64,000 bases of DNA from Trinickia soli (lineage in GTDB: Bacteria; Pseudomonadota; Gammaproteobacteria; Burkholderiales; Burkholderiaceae). The stretch is taken from positions 62,001 to 126,000 of the forward strand of contig NZ_PNYB01000006.1 in the NCBI RefSeq assembly GCF_002879855.1, given 5' to 3'. Every line of letters starts with the position of its first letter. The stretch's first letter is position 1. Positions 47,992-58,705 of this stretch are shown here, one piece after another. The notes beneath the pieces are model-generated. The model saw only the letters and a program-made list of their open reading frames with translations. It did no database searches and was not told the DNA's origin. The translations under genes and the position numbers were made by a program.

Positions 47992-50202
47992 TCACGCCTT
48001 CAAGAATTGCTCGCGGCCGCCGAGCCAGCGCGCCAGGTGTTGCAACACGACGTCCGGGTAGTCGGCGATGAGCCGCGCCGCCGCTTCACGGGCGGGCTCG
48101 ATGAGCCAGGCGTCGTGCTCGAGGCTCGCGAAGCGCAGCATGGCTGCACCCGACTGGCGCGCGCCCAGGAACTCGCCAGGGCCGCGTATCTCGAGGTCGC
48201 GCCGCGCGATCTCGAAGCCGTCGGTCGTTTCGCGCATCGTTTTCAAGCGCTCGCGCGCCGTCAGCGAAAGCGGATTGCTATAAAGCAGCACGCAGACCGA
48301 AGCCGCACTGCCGCGCCCCACGCGCCCGCGCAGTTGGTGCAGTTGCGCAAGGCCGAACCGCTCGGCATGCTCGATGACCATGAGCGAGGCGTTGGGAACG
48401 TCGACGCCCACCTCGATCACCGTCGTCGCCACGAGCAATTGCACCTCGTTACGCGAAAACCCGTCCATGACGGCCGCTTTTTCGGCAGGCGGCAGGCGGC
48501 CATGCACGAGCCCGACGCGCAATTCCGGCAGCGCCGCAATGAGCGTCTCGTAGGTCTCGATCGCCGTCTGCAGTTGCAGCGTCTCGCTTTCTTCGATGAG
48601 CGGACACACCCAATACACCTGCCGCCCCTTCAGCGCGGCATCCCTGACGCGGGCGATGACTTCCTCGCGGCGCGCATCGGAAACGAGCTTCGTCACGATC
48701 GGCGTGCGTCCCGGCGGCAGCTCGTCGATCGTGGAGACGTCGAGATCGGCGTAGTAGGTCATCGCGAGCGTGCGCGGTATCGGCGTGGCCGACATCATCA
48801 ACTGGTGCGGCTGGAAGCCCACGGCGCCGTCGGACGCGCGATCGGCCTTGGCCCGCAACGCCAGCCGCTGCGCCACACCGAATCGATGTTGCTCGTCGAC
48901 GATGACGAGGCCGAGCCGCGCGAACTCGACGGTATCCTGGATGATCGCATGCGTGCCGATCACAAGCTGGGCCGCCCCGGAGGCCGCTGCTTCGACGGCC
49001 GCACGCTTTTCCTTCGCTTTCAGGCTGCCCGCGAGCCAGGCGACCGTGACGCCCAGCGGCTCGAGCCAGCCGCGCAGCTTGCGCGCATGTTGCTCGGCCA
49101 GGATTTCGGTTGGCGCCATCAACGCCGCCTGATAACCGCAATCGATCGCCTGCGCGGCCGCCAGCGCCGCAACGACCGTCTTGCCGCTGCCAACATCGCC
49201 CTGCAGCAGCCGCTGCATCGGATGCGGCGCACTCAGATCGGCCGAGATTTCAGCGACCACACGCGTCTGCGCGCGCGTGAGCGCGAACGGCAGCGCGGCC
49301 GAAAGCCGCTCGACGAGCGTGCCGCTGCGCGCGCCGGCGCCCGGGAGCGGCATCGACGGCGCCGAGCGGGCTCGCCGCTCCTCATGCGCGCGCTTGAGCG
49401 AAAGCTGCTGCGCGAGCAATTCGTCGAATTTGATGCGCGTCCATGCCGGATGGGTGCCGTCGATCAGCGCCGTTTCGTCCGCGCCCGCGCTCGGGTGATG
49501 CAGCACGTGCACGGCCTGCGCGAGCGGCGGCAACGCCAGCGGGCGACAGTATTGCCCGGCGATACGCTCGGGCAGAATTTCCGGCAGCGGCGTGCGTGCG
49601 AGGGCGCCCTCGATCGCCTTACGCAGATACGCTTGCGAGACGCCGGCCGTGCTCGGATAGACGGGCGTCAGCACTTGTGGGAGCGGCGTGTCTTCCTCGA
49701 CGGGACGCACCGTCGGGTGAACCATCTCGAGCCCGAAGAAGCCGCCCCGCACGTCGCCGCGCACGCGCAGACGCACGCCGACGGCCATCTGCTTGACCTG
49801 CGAGCCGTAGAAATTCAGAAAGCGCAGCGAGAGTTCGTCGCCCTGCGCATCGCGCAGCTTCACGACGAGTTGCCGGCGCGGCCGATAGGCGATTTCGTTA
49901 TCGACGACGACGCCTTCCGTTTGCGCCGTCTCACCCGGCAACAACCCGCCGATCGGCGTGAGCGTCGTTTCGTCTTCGTAGCGCATGGGCAGATGCAGCA
50001 CGAGATCGATGTCGCGCGTCAGCCCGAGCTTGGCGAGCTTATCGACAGTCTTCGCCAGCTTTGCCGGCTTTGCCGGCTTTGCCGTCTTCGCCGTCTTCGC
50101 CGGCTTTCCAGCTTTCGACGATTCGGCTGCGGCCGTAGGCGGCGCGGCCTGCGGCACGCGTTCGTCGACGGAATCGGTCGGGCGCGATCGGGGCAACGGC
50201 AT
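47992..50202 (-). CDS. recG: ATP-dependent DNA helicase RecG
   Basis: 736 aa from the ATG at 50202, after AGGAGAG; the open frame continues far upstream but only as an antisense shadow of queA. The N-terminal about 45 residues are a low-complexity AKP/AKT-rich segment encoded by 9-bp tandem repeats. Then the wedge/OB domain (LVLHLPMRYEDET), helicase motif I LLQGDVGSGKTVVAALA, motif II VIVDEQHRFGVAQR, motif III MSATPIPRTLAMT, and the C-terminal VGRGSAASVC and TRAP motif. It regresses stalled forks and branch-migrates junctions. Confidence 0.96.
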   Translation of the reverse strand: MPLPRSRPTDSVDERVPQAAPPTAAAESSKAGKPAKTAKTAKPAKPAKLAKTVDKLAKLGLTRDIDLVLHLPMRYEDETTLTPIGGLLPGETAQTEGVVVDNEIAYRPRRQLVVKLRDAQGDELSLRFLNFYGSQVKQMAVGVRLRVRGDVRGGFFGLEMVHPTVRPVEEDTPLPQVLTPVYPSTAGVSQAYLRKAIEGALARTPLPEILPERIAGQYCRPLALPPLAQAVHVLHHPSAGADETALIDGTHPAWTRIKFDELLAQQLSLKRAHEERRARSAPSMPLPGAGARSGTLVERLSAALPFALTRAQTRVVAEISADLSAPHPMQRLLQGDVGSGKTVVAALAAAQAIDCGYQAALMAPTEILAEQHARKLRGWLEPLGVTVAWLAGSLKAKEKRAAVEAAASGAAQLVIGTHAIIQDTVEFARLGLVIVDEQHRFGVAQRLALRAKADRASDGAVGFQPHQLMMSATPIPRTLAMTYYADLDVSTIDELPPGRTPIVTKLVSDARREEVIARVRDAALKGRQVYWVCPLIEESETLQLQTAIETYETLIAALPELRVGLVHGRLPPAEKAAVMDGFSRNEVQLLVATTVIEVGVDVPNASLMVIEHAERFGLAQLHQLRGRVGRGSAASVCVLLYSNPLSLTARERLKTMRETTDGFEIARRDLEIRGPGEFLGARQSGAAMLRFASLEHDAWLIEPAREAAARLIADYPDVVLQHLARWLGGREQFLKA
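50048..50110 (-). repeat. 9-bp tandem repeats in recG N-terminus
   Basis: Seven consecutive 9-bp units of the form GTCTTCGCC, AGCTTTGCC, GGCTTTGCC (x2), GTCTTCGCC (x2), GGCTTTCCA on the + strand. They encode Lys-Pro-Ala / Lys-Thr-Ala triplets in RecG. In-frame, so copy-number changes would only alter the linker length. Confidence 0.8.
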
Positions 50203-50349
50203 TACTCTCCTGGCAAGTACAATAGCGGTTTTCTCTGAACGAACGACAGCCGGGGCCATAGTGCGGAACCGCGCGCCGCCATATCGGCATCGCACTTCGC
50301 GATCATAACGGCTCGCTTCCCCTCCCGCCCCGCCATCGATCAACGCAGC

Positions 50350-51399
50350 ATGTTCACGCTTTCCGATTTCGATTTCAATCTGCCGCCCGAACTGATCGCG
50401 CAGACGGCGTTGCCCGAGCGTAGCGCAAGCCGCCTGCTCGAAGTGGACGGCGCTACCGCGCCCGCGCGCCTCGTCGACCGGCGCTTCGCCGAACTGCCCG
50501 AATGTGTGGCGCCCGGCGATCTGCTCGTCTTCAACGATACCAAAGTACTGAAGGCGCGCTTCTTCGGCCAGAAGGCGAGCGGCGGCAAGATCGAGGTGCT
50601 TGTCGAACGCCTGACCGGCGAGCGCACCGCGCTTGCGCAGATCCGCGCAAGCAAAAGCCCCGCGCCGGGCACGACCCTGATGTTGGCCGATGCGTTCGAG
50701 GTCACGGTGGGCGAGCGCGTCGAGCCGTTCTATACGCTGCACTTTCCCGACGATTGCCTGTCGTTGATCGAGCGCCACGGCCGGTTGCCGCTGCCGCCCT
50801 ACATCGAGCACGACGCCGACGCAACCGACGAAACGCGCTATCAAACCGTGTTCGCGCAAAACCCGGGCGCCGTCGCCGCGCCCACAGCCGGCCTGCATTT
50901 CGACGAAGCGCTGCTGGCGCGCCTCGATGCGCACGGCGTGGAGCGCGCGACGCTGACGCTGCATGTCGGCGCAGGCACGTTCCAACCGGTGCGCGTCGAG
51001 AACATCGCCGAGCACAAGATGCACAGCGAGTGGTACCGGCTGCCGCAAACGCTCGTCGATAAAATCGCCGCCACGCGTGCGCGGGGCGGTCGCGTGATTG
51101 CCGTCGGCACGACCTCGATGCGCGCGCTCGAATCGGCGGCGCGCGACGCCGAGGACGCCGGCCGGCCGCTCGCCGCAACGAGCGCCGAAACCGACATCTT
51201 CATCACGCCGGGTTATCGCTTTCGCATCGTCGACCGGCTCGTGACGAACTTCCATTTGCCGAAGTCGACGCTGCTCATGCTCGTCAGCGCGTTCGCCGGC
51301 ATGGAGACGATTCGCGACGCCTACCGGCACGCGATCGAGCAGCGTTACCGTTTTTTCAGCTACGGCGACGCGATGCTGCTGACGCGGGCCGAGCGCTGA
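50350..51399 (+). CDS. queA: S-adenosylmethionine:tRNA ribosyltransferase-isomerase QueA
   Basis: 349 aa. Converts preQ1 in tRNA to epoxyqueuosine using SAM as ribosyl donor. Family segments: [68 protein letters not shown] and [18 protein letters not shown]. Full length. It starts 147 bp from divergent recG and is followed by tgt, the standard queA-tgt-yajC-secDF order. Confidence 0.97.
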   Translation: MFTLSDFDFNLPPELIAQTALPERSASRLLEVDGATAPARLVDRRFAELPECVAPGDLLVFNDTKVLKARFFGQKASGGKIEVLVERLTGERTALAQIRASKSPAPGTTLMLADAFEVTVGERVEPFYTLHFPDDCLSLIERHGRLPLPPYIEHDADATDETRYQTVFAQNPGAVAAPTAGLHFDEALLARLDAHGVERATLTLHVGAGTFQPVRVENIAEHKMHSEWYRLPQTLVDKIAATRARGGRVIAVGTTSMRALESAARDAEDAGRPLAATSAETDIFITPGYRFRIVDRLVTNFHLPKSTLLMLVSAFAGMETIRDAYRHAIEQRYRFFSYGDAMLLTRAER

Positions 51400-51454
51400 G
51401 GCTGCATGGCCGCGCCGGGCGAGCAGATTGCCTCGCGCTTCGCTTTATTTCACG

Positions 51455-51487
51455 CGCCGTCGGTTCCGACCGTCGGCGTTTCTTTCC
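51455..51487 (+). terminator. terminator-like hairpin after queA
   Basis: Arms CGCCGTCGGT and ACCGTCGGCG (one internal mismatch), loop TCCG, followed by TTTCTTTCC, 55 bp after the queA stop. It would partly separate queA from tgt. Confidence 0.45.
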
Positions 51488-51567
51488 CCCGCGCCGGACG
51501 CGCGATGCAGCGTTGGCGCTCGAGCGCCTACCCGGGCCTCATGCCGGGCCCATTCCGGCAGCGATAG

Positions 51568-52761
<1,194 letters not shown>

Positions 52762-52929
52762 CGGCGCTCGCACAAATCGCGCTTCCCGCCACGCTCAGCG
52801 GGCCTGTCGCGGCCTTGGCGAGCGCGCGCCGAGGTCGCTCAGCCGTCGCGGCGAGTCTCGGTGGTAAAATACGCGGCTATTTTTCGATCGCTTCAGATCA
52901 TTCCGATCGCCATTTACGGAGAAACCAAC

Positions 52930-53259
52930 GTGTCGCTGATCCCCAACGCATTCGCGCAAGGCGCAACCGGCGGCGGCGCCGAGTCGAGCCTGATGAGCTT
53001 TTTGCCGCTCATCCTCATGTTCGCGGTGCTGTACTTCATCATGATTCGCCCGCAGATGAAGCGTCAAAAGGAGCATCGTAATATGCTTGCCGCGATGGCC
53101 AAGGGCGATGAAGTCGTGACGAACGGCGGCATGGTCGGCAAGGTGACCAAGGTCGGCGAAGCGTATGTCGGCATCGAAATCGCCGAAGGCACCGAGATCA
53201 CCGTGCAAAAGTCTGCCGTCACGACGATTCTCCCGAAGGGCACGATCAAGTCGCTCTGA
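52930..53259 (+). CDS. yajC: preprotein translocase subunit YajC
   Basis: 109 aa from the GTG at 52930 (MSLIPNAFAQG), with GGAGAAA upstream; an earlier in-frame GTG at 52861 is not supported. A single transmembrane helix at about residues 23-42 (LPLILMFAVLYFIMIRP) precedes the conserved QMKRQKEHRNMLAAMAKGDEVVTNGGMVG, split here by the family TGxG-like turn. It associates with SecDF and SecYEG. Confidence 0.95.
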   Translation: MSLIPNAFAQGATGGGAESSLMSFLPLILMFAVLYFIMIRPQMKRQKEHRNMLAAMAKGDEVVTNGGMVGKVTKVGEAYVGIEIAEGTEITVQKSAVTTILPKGTIKSL

Positions 53260-53389
53260 CGCGGCCCGGCCGCCCTGACCTGCCTGGCCCGATGCGGCGC
53301 GGCGCGCCTGGCGCTTCGCGCGCCGCCTTCGGCCCGGCGGGCGACCGGCGCGCCCCGCCCACACGCCAACCCACCCGTTCGGCTCCCTC

Positions 53390-55426
53390 ATGAATCGCTA
53401 TCCCCTTTGGAAATATGTCGTGATGGCCGTGGCGCTCGTCATCGGCCTTCTGTACACATTGCCCAACTTTTACGGCGAAGCGCCGGCCGTGCAGGTGCTC
53501 AGCGGCAAGGCGACGGTCAAGCTCGACACGTCCACGTTCGCGCAGGTCGAAGCGGCGCTCGCAGCCAACCAGATCAAGCCCGACGACATCACGGTCGACA
53601 CCGCTTCGGCCAATGCCAATATCCGTGTCCGCTTGAAGGACACCGATACGCAGCTGCACGTGAAGGATGTGCTGCAAAAGGCGCTGAACCCCGATCCCAA
53701 TGATCCGCAGTACGTCGTCGCGCTCAATCTGCAAAGCGCCTCGCCGCGCTGGCTCACGGCGCTGCATGCGCTGCCGATGTATCTGGGGCTGGATCTGCGC
53801 GGCGGCGTCCACTTCCTGATGCAGATCGACATGGCGGGCGCGCTCAACAAGCGGCTCGACTCCGACGCATCCGATGCGCGCACGCTCCTGCGCGACAACA
53901 ACATCCGCGAGGGCGGCGTCAATCGCGTCGGTCAAACGGTCGCGATCGACTTCGCCGATCAAGCGACCGCCGATGCGGCCCGCGTGCAGCTCGCACGCAG
54001 CGTCACCGAACTGCAATGGACCACGCAGGCGGCCGCGGGTGGCGGCGTGCAGGTCATCGGCACGTTTGCGCCCGCGCAGCAACGCGCCGTCGAGGAAGCC
54101 GCCGTCAAGCAGAACATCACGACGCTGCACAACCGCGTGAACGAACTCGGCGTGGCCGAGCCGGTCATCCAGCAGCAAGGCGCCGATCGGATCGTCGTCG
54201 AACTGCCGGGCGTGCAAGACACGGCCAAAGCGAAGGAAATCATCGGCCGTACCGCTACGCTCGAAGCGCGCCTTGCCGATCCGGTCAACACGCACCCCGC
54301 ACCGGGCGAAGCCGTCCCGCCCGGCGACGAGCTTTTCACCGAGGGCGCTCAAGCGCCGGTGCTGTTGCGCAAGCAGGTCATCTTCACGGGTGACAGCATC
54401 ATCGATGCATCGGCCGGGTTCGACGAACACCAGCGCCCCTCGGTCAACATTCGCCTGAACTCGTCGGCGGGCCGCGCGGTCGCCAGCGTCTCGCGCGACA
54501 ACATCGGCAAGCCGATGGCGATGGTGCTGTTCGAAAAGGGCAAGGGCCAGGTGCTGACGGTCGCAACGATCCAGTCCGAACTGGGCGATCGCTTCCAGAT
54601 CACGGGCCAGCCGACGCCGCAAGCGGCCACCGATCTCGCGCTGCTTCTGCGCGCCGGCTCGCTCGCCGCGCCGATGGACATCATCGAAGAGCGCACGATC
54701 GGCCCGAGCCTGGGCGCCGACAACATCAAGAAGGGCTTTGATTCGGTCATCTACGGCTTCGCCGCGATCACCGTCTTCATGATCGCGTACTACCTGCTGT
54801 TCGGTCTCGTATCGGTCATCGGCCTGTCGGTCAACCTGCTGCTGTTGATCGCCGTGTTGTCGATGCTGCAGGCCACGTTGACGCTGCCTGGCATCGCCGC
54901 TATCGCGCTTGCGCTCGGGATGGCGATCGACTCGAACGTGCTGATCAACGAACGCGTGCGCGAAGAGTTGCGTCACGGCGCACCGCCGCAACTCGCGATT
55001 CAGAACGGCTACGCGCATGCGTGGGCAACGATTCTCGATTCGAACGTCACCACGCTGATCGCCGGCCTCGCCCTGCTCGCTTTCGGCTCGGGCCCCGTGC
55101 GCGGCTTTGCTATCGTCCACTGCATCGGCATCCTGACCTCGATGTTCTCGGCCGTGTTCTTCTCGCGCGGGATCGTCAACGCGTGGTACGGCGGCAAGAA
55201 GAAGCTGAAGACGCTTGCGATCGGCCAGGTCTGGCGTCCGGCCGCGGCCGAAGGCGTCACCTATCCGAGAATCAGCAACGATGCCGACGCCGATACCGAT
55301 ACGATGCGCGCAACGAAGGCCGTCACGCAACCGAAGAGCAAAGGCGGACGCAGCGGCCCGAAGCCGGTCCTGCGCAATCGCGCGCGCGAAGGCGCGGCGC
55401 CGCGCAAACCGGGCTCGCCCCGTTAA
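53390..55426 (+). CDS. secD: protein translocase subunit SecD
   Basis: 678 aa, longer than E. coli SecD (615). First helix WKYVVMAVALVIGLLYTLPN, then the large periplasmic P1 domain containing LGLDLRGGVHFLMQID and RVNELGVAEPVIQQQGADRI. Five C-terminal helices of the RND-like SD fold follow, with IALALGMAIDSNVLINERVREEL carrying the conserved Asp. The last about 75 residues form a basic Lys/Arg/Pro-rich cytoplasmic tail. It uses the proton gradient to pull exported proteins across the membrane. secF follows after 29 bp. Confidence 0.97.
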   Translation: MNRYPLWKYVVMAVALVIGLLYTLPNFYGEAPAVQVLSGKATVKLDTSTFAQVEAALAANQIKPDDITVDTASANANIRVRLKDTDTQLHVKDVLQKALNPDPNDPQYVVALNLQSASPRWLTALHALPMYLGLDLRGGVHFLMQIDMAGALNKRLDSDASDARTLLRDNNIREGGVNRVGQTVAIDFADQATADAARVQLARSVTELQWTTQAAAGGGVQVIGTFAPAQQRAVEEAAVKQNITTLHNRVNELGVAEPVIQQQGADRIVVELPGVQDTAKAKEIIGRTATLEARLADPVNTHPAPGEAVPPGDELFTEGAQAPVLLRKQVIFTGDSIIDASAGFDEHQRPSVNIRLNSSAGRAVASVSRDNIGKPMAMVLFEKGKGQVLTVATIQSELGDRFQITGQPTPQAATDLALLLRAGSLAAPMDIIEERTIGPSLGADNIKKGFDSVIYGFAAITVFMIAYYLLFGLVSVIGLSVNLLLLIAVLSMLQATLTLPGIAAIALALGMAIDSNVLINERVREELRHGAPPQLAIQNGYAHAWATILDSNVTTLIAGLALLAFGSGPVRGFAIVHCIGILTSMFSAVFFSRGIVNAWYGGKKKLKTLAIGQVWRPAAAEGVTYPRISNDADADTDTMRATKAVTQPKSKGGRSGPKPVLRNRAREGAAPRKPGSPR

Positions 55427-55455
55427 CCGGTTCGAAAGGACTCGGAGACTAGAAC

Positions 55456-56406
55456 ATGGAATTTTTCCGCATCCGCAAAGACATTCCGTTCATGCAACGC
55501 GCGTTGATCTTCAACGCGATCTCGTTCTTGACGTTTTTCGCGGCGGTGTTCTTCCTGCTGCATCGCGGGCTGCATCTTTCGGTGGAGTTCACGGGCGGCA
55601 CGGTCATCGAAGTGCAATACCCGCAGGCCGCACAACTCGAACCCGTGCGCGCGACGCTCGGTACGCTCGGCTATGGCGATGCGCAGGTGCAGACGTTCGG
55701 CACTTCGCGTGACGTGATGATCCGGCTGCCGCTCAAGCAGGGCCTCACTTCGTCGCAGCAAAGCGAGCAGGTCATGACGGCGCTGAAAACGCAGAACGCT
55801 TCGGTGCAACTGCAACGCGTCGAGTTCGTCGGGCCGCAGGTGGGCAAGGAACTCGCCACGGATGGCCTGCTTGCACTCGCGTGCGTGGTCGCCGGCATCG
55901 TCATCTATCTGTCGTTCCGCTTCGAATGGAAGTACGCGGTTGCCGGCATCATCGCGAACCTCCACGACGTCGTGATTATTCTCGGCTTCTTCGCGTTCTT
56001 TCAATGGGAGTTCTCGCTGTCGGTGCTCGCGGCCGTGCTGGCCGTGCTCGGCTACTCGGTGAACGAATCGGTCGTTATCTTCGACCGGATCCGCGAGACA
56101 TTCCGCCGCGAACGCAAGATGACGGTCATGGAAGTCATCAACCACGCGATCACGAGCACGATGTCGCGCACGGTCATCACGCACGGCTGTACGCAGATGA
56201 TGGTGCTCTCGATGTTCCTGTTCGGCGGTCCGACGCTGCACTACTTCGCACTCGCACTGACGATCGGTATCTGCTTCGGCATTTACTCGTCCGTGTTCGT
56301 CGCGGCGGCGCTGGCCATGTGGCTCGGCGTCAAGCGTGAGGATTTGCTGAAGGAAAAGAAGCCGCGCTACGACCCGAACGACCCGAACGCGGGCGCGGAG
56401 GTCTGA
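55456..56406 (+). CDS. secF: protein translocase subunit SecF
   Basis: 316 aa. First helix at about residues 16-35, the periplasmic segment starting HLSVEFTGGTVIEVQYP, and five helices with VLGYSVNESVVIFDRIRE and RTVITHGCTQMMVLSMFLFGG, all conserved in SecF. It partners SecD. A terminator follows. Confidence 0.97.
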   Translation: MEFFRIRKDIPFMQRALIFNAISFLTFFAAVFFLLHRGLHLSVEFTGGTVIEVQYPQAAQLEPVRATLGTLGYGDAQVQTFGTSRDVMIRLPLKQGLTSSQQSEQVMTALKTQNASVQLQRVEFVGPQVGKELATDGLLALACVVAGIVIYLSFRFEWKYAVAGIIANLHDVVIILGFFAFFQWEFSLSVLAAVLAVLGYSVNESVVIFDRIRETFRRERKMTVMEVINHAITSTMSRTVITHGCTQMMVLSMFLFGGPTLHYFALALTIGICFGIYSSVFVAAALAMWLGVKREDLLKEKKPRYDPNDPNAGAEV

Positions 56407-56467
56407 GCCGCCGGCCGCGCTCATTCACTTTCGCTCCTCTTTTCAGCGCTACCTGGCGCCGCAAAGT

Positions 56468-56510
56468 AAAACGGCGCGCAATGCGGTGATTCCGCAATGC
56501 GCGCCGTTTT
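56468..56510 (+). terminator. terminator after secF
   Basis: AAAACGGCGCGCA and TGCGCGCCGTTTT pair over 13 bp, and the inner part pairs further (ATGCGG/CCGCAA, one mismatch next to the junction), around TGATT. A short T run ends the 3' arm. It lies 62 bp after the secF stop and is nearly symmetric. Between here and the next small gene (56722) I see nothing else. Confidence 0.65.
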
Positions 56511-56721
56511 CACGTGCGGATGCATTCAACGCTTATGTAACGGTGGGACACCAGGTGCGCACGTTTGCGCCGCGAGCCGTTTCCGTATCGAAAGCGAAAC
56601 GTTTTGGTCCGCCCATGGATGTCGTGGCCCCTCCCGGTGCCCCCGGCGCCCCGGACAGCACGGCACGGCATGCTCCTTGCATGGCAAGCGCCCATTCATG
56701 CTGATTGATCGGAAGCGAGCA

Positions 56722-56961
56722 ATGAGTACAGAACCTGGATCGGTAACGGCGTTGCCGCCGCGTACCATCACGACGCCCACCCGGGCGCAGCGATCGAACA
56801 CGATACGTGCCGCCGTCGATCGGTTTGCCGCGCAGGTCGAATTGACTGCATCGCAGCGGCACCTGCTGGGTCTCATCATCGACGAGGCGATCGAAGCCGT
56901 CGCGCCGAAGCCGGCAACGCTTGCCTCGGACGGCGCGTCCAACGACGCGGTTCTGCGATAG
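56722..56961 (+). CDS. small hypothetical protein, 79 aa
   Basis: ATG at 56722 with GGAAGCGAG upstream. A Thr/Pro-rich first 25 residues are followed by a helical stretch TIRAAVDRFAAQVELTASQR and HLLGLIIDEAIEAVAPK, suggesting a small helical domain. No family recognised and no signal peptide. Alternative in-frame ATG at 56698. A 9-bp hairpin follows the stop. Coding status is moderate, based on the ribosome binding site and sensible composition. Confidence 0.45.
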   Translation: MSTEPGSVTALPPRTITTPTRAQRSNTIRAAVDRFAAQVELTASQRHLLGLIIDEAIEAVAPKPATLASDGASNDAVLR

Positions 56962-56970
56962 GCAGGAGGT

Positions 56971-56999
56971 CGCGCGAGCCTACTGCTGGCGCTCGCGCG
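56971..56999 (+). terminator. hairpin after the 79-aa ORF
   Basis: Perfect 9-bp stem CGCGCGAGC / GCTCGCGCG with an 11-nt loop, 10 bp after the small ORF's stop. No T-run. It supports the ORF as a discrete transcription unit. Confidence 0.4.
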
Positions 57000-57122
57000 C
57001 AGCCGCACCGCGGTGGGGGTTGCCGCCCCCAAATCTGCGCATCCGCTCCAGTTTGCACCCGAGACGGGAGACGCACGCTCCGCGCCCCGGGTACATCGGC
57101 CGTAGGCTTGCCGGCTAGTCCG

Positions 57123-58271
57123 CTACTGCGGCAAATAGTTGATGAAGGCGAGCGAACCATCGGCGACCAACATGAACAGCCCGTCGATGCCGTTGTTGAC
57201 GATCGCGCTCATTTGCCCCGTAAACTGCGGGTTTGCAGTCCCCACCTGTTGGATGGTGTTCGACCAGAAGTTGTTTGCCGTAATCGCCTCGCTCACGAGA
57301 TACACCTGACCGCTCGGCGTAGCCCATGCCAGGTTGGCGACGCCGCCGTTGGATAGCATGACCGGCGCGGCATTTGAGATCGGATACTGGTCGGCCGTGA
57401 CGTTGTTGATCGGCCCCCACTGCGGGAAGCTTGGCGGCGCGCAATAGACGAGCGGGTTTTGACCGACGCCGGCATTTGCGTTGTAGCCCGCATAGGCGGC
57501 GTTCTGCAGGTTCGTATCGAAGTTCGCCGCTGCGCCATTGGCGAACTGCGGCGGCGAATCAGGTGCGATCGTCGTGCCGACTACCGTGAACGGGCTCCAA
57601 GAATCGTAGCCCCCGCCGGCATACTGCGTCGACTGATACATGTTCGGCTGGTTCCCGATCAGCACGGCTTGCAGGCACCCCTTGTTGGTGCCGCCCTGCA
57701 ACAGGAACACGGGAAACTCGATCTGTGTCGCGTTGAAGCCGCTCCCGAGGTGACTCCACGAAGACCACTTCGGACTGCTGCCCACCGACGTTTCCCACGC
57801 ATGCCAGAGGTTCCCGCTGGTATCGAGCGCGAAAGCCTCCAATCGCGCATTGGTGTTTTGAACGAGTTGGACGGGCCCCGTGAAGTTCGTGCCCGACGGC
57901 GCACCGGTGATCGCGACCCAAGGCGTATAGATGCCCTGGAATGGGTTGATGTAGCTGATCTGAATTTGTCCCGACTGCATGCGGCCGATCACGGCAATCG
58001 AGCCGTTTTGCGACAAGGCCGCCGCGGGACTATATGTGAGCGTCCCGCCGTAAGTACTCCAAACGCCTTTCGTGCCGCTCGGATCGACCTTGCACATACC
58101 CAGTCGGTTGTCGAGATTGCGCGTGAACGCGAATAGGGAACCCGAGTAGTAGATCGGCGTCGGCAACCCGCGAAGCTGCCCCCCGAGGTTCGCCCATTCC
58201 GCCGTCGGACTGACGGATAACCTGGAAAACTCCGCTTCTTGAAACTCGTTCGTGGATAAGGGTGTGGCCAT
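57123..58271 (-). CDS. seven-bladed beta-propeller protein, PLL/fucose-lectin-like candidate
   Basis: 382 aa from the ATG at 58271, with AGGAG 6 nt upstream. The sequence divides into seven repeats of 45-60 residues, each opening with a Trp (W26, W71, W118, W169/172, W225, W285, W336) followed by a Gly-containing turn, and containing a beta-rich segment such as ARLEAFALDTSGNLWHAWE. This Trp-start, F/V-rich repeat resembles bacterial PLL-type and fungal-type fucose-binding lectins. Sugar binding is inference. There is no signal peptide, so it is cytosolic or released by a non-Sec route. Its Asn/Thr/Gln-rich composition differs from neighbouring proteins. Confidence 0.6.
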   Translation of the reverse strand: MATPLSTNEFQEAEFSRLSVSPTAEWANLGGQLRGLPTPIYYSGSLFAFTRNLDNRLGMCKVDPSGTKGVWSTYGGTLTYSPAAALSQNGSIAVIGRMQSGQIQISYINPFQGIYTPWVAITGAPSGTNFTGPVQLVQNTNARLEAFALDTSGNLWHAWETSVGSSPKWSSWSHLGSGFNATQIEFPVFLLQGGTNKGCLQAVLIGNQPNMYQSTQYAGGGYDSWSPFTVVGTTIAPDSPPQFANGAAANFDTNLQNAAYAGYNANAGVGQNPLVYCAPPSFPQWGPINNVTADQYPISNAAPVMLSNGGVANLAWATPSGQVYLVSEAITANNFWSNTIQQVGTANPQFTGQMSAIVNNGIDGLFMLVADGSLAFINYLPQ

Positions 58272-58705
58272 GGTAGCTCCTGATCTCCTTGGTAACGCGC
58301 GGCGTACTTCAGCCCTCGTTTCGCCGCACTGCGCGCGGTGGCGGGCGATTGACGAATGCCCGTGAAACGGCTGACACCAACGTATGAACCAATCTCGACA
58401 TTTGGCGCTTTCTTGATTCGAGTGATGCACCGGCGGCTCGCTACGGCCTGTGCGCTCGCTGGTCGGTTCGCCGCAGCCAACGGCACGAACGGCGCCCGCA
58501 TGGCGAGCATGCGAAAGCAATTCGTACGAAGCCAAATGGAGCTTAGTGCATCGGTTCCGACTTAGACCCCGAGCCTATCCAGGTTGATAGGTGTTGGGCC
58601 TGAGCCGAACGATTGGGGCAGGAACAACGCAGGAGGGAGGCTGAACCGCGAAGCGTGCGCCGTGCGCGCCTCGCCGGTTCAGTTACGACATCACGCGCGC
58701 AGGCT
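58272..58705. other. non-coding stretch between propeller gene and MHS transporter
   Basis: 434 bp without a convincing gene. It holds the propeller gene's upstream region and the 3' flank of the transporter. A 6-bp hairpin CCTATC/GATAGG is at 58574-58591. Short ORFs here lack ribosome binding sites and look random. Confidence 0.5.

Noticed and set aside
46885-50238. 1117-codon open frame on the + strand opposite oxyR and recG
   Set aside because: Shadow of high-GC coding on the other strand: Arg/His/Asp-rich translation with no domain, while oxyR and recG read perfectly on the - strand.
53246-55330. 694-codon antisense frame opposite secD
   Set aside because: Low-complexity Arg/Asp/His translation; secD on the + strand explains the sequence fully.
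58574-58606. Resemblance to the 3' end of 23S rRNA (GTTGATAGG followed by GTTGGG)
   Set aside because: The match is about ten bases, neighbouring rRNA sequence is missing, and there is no rRNA operon context.
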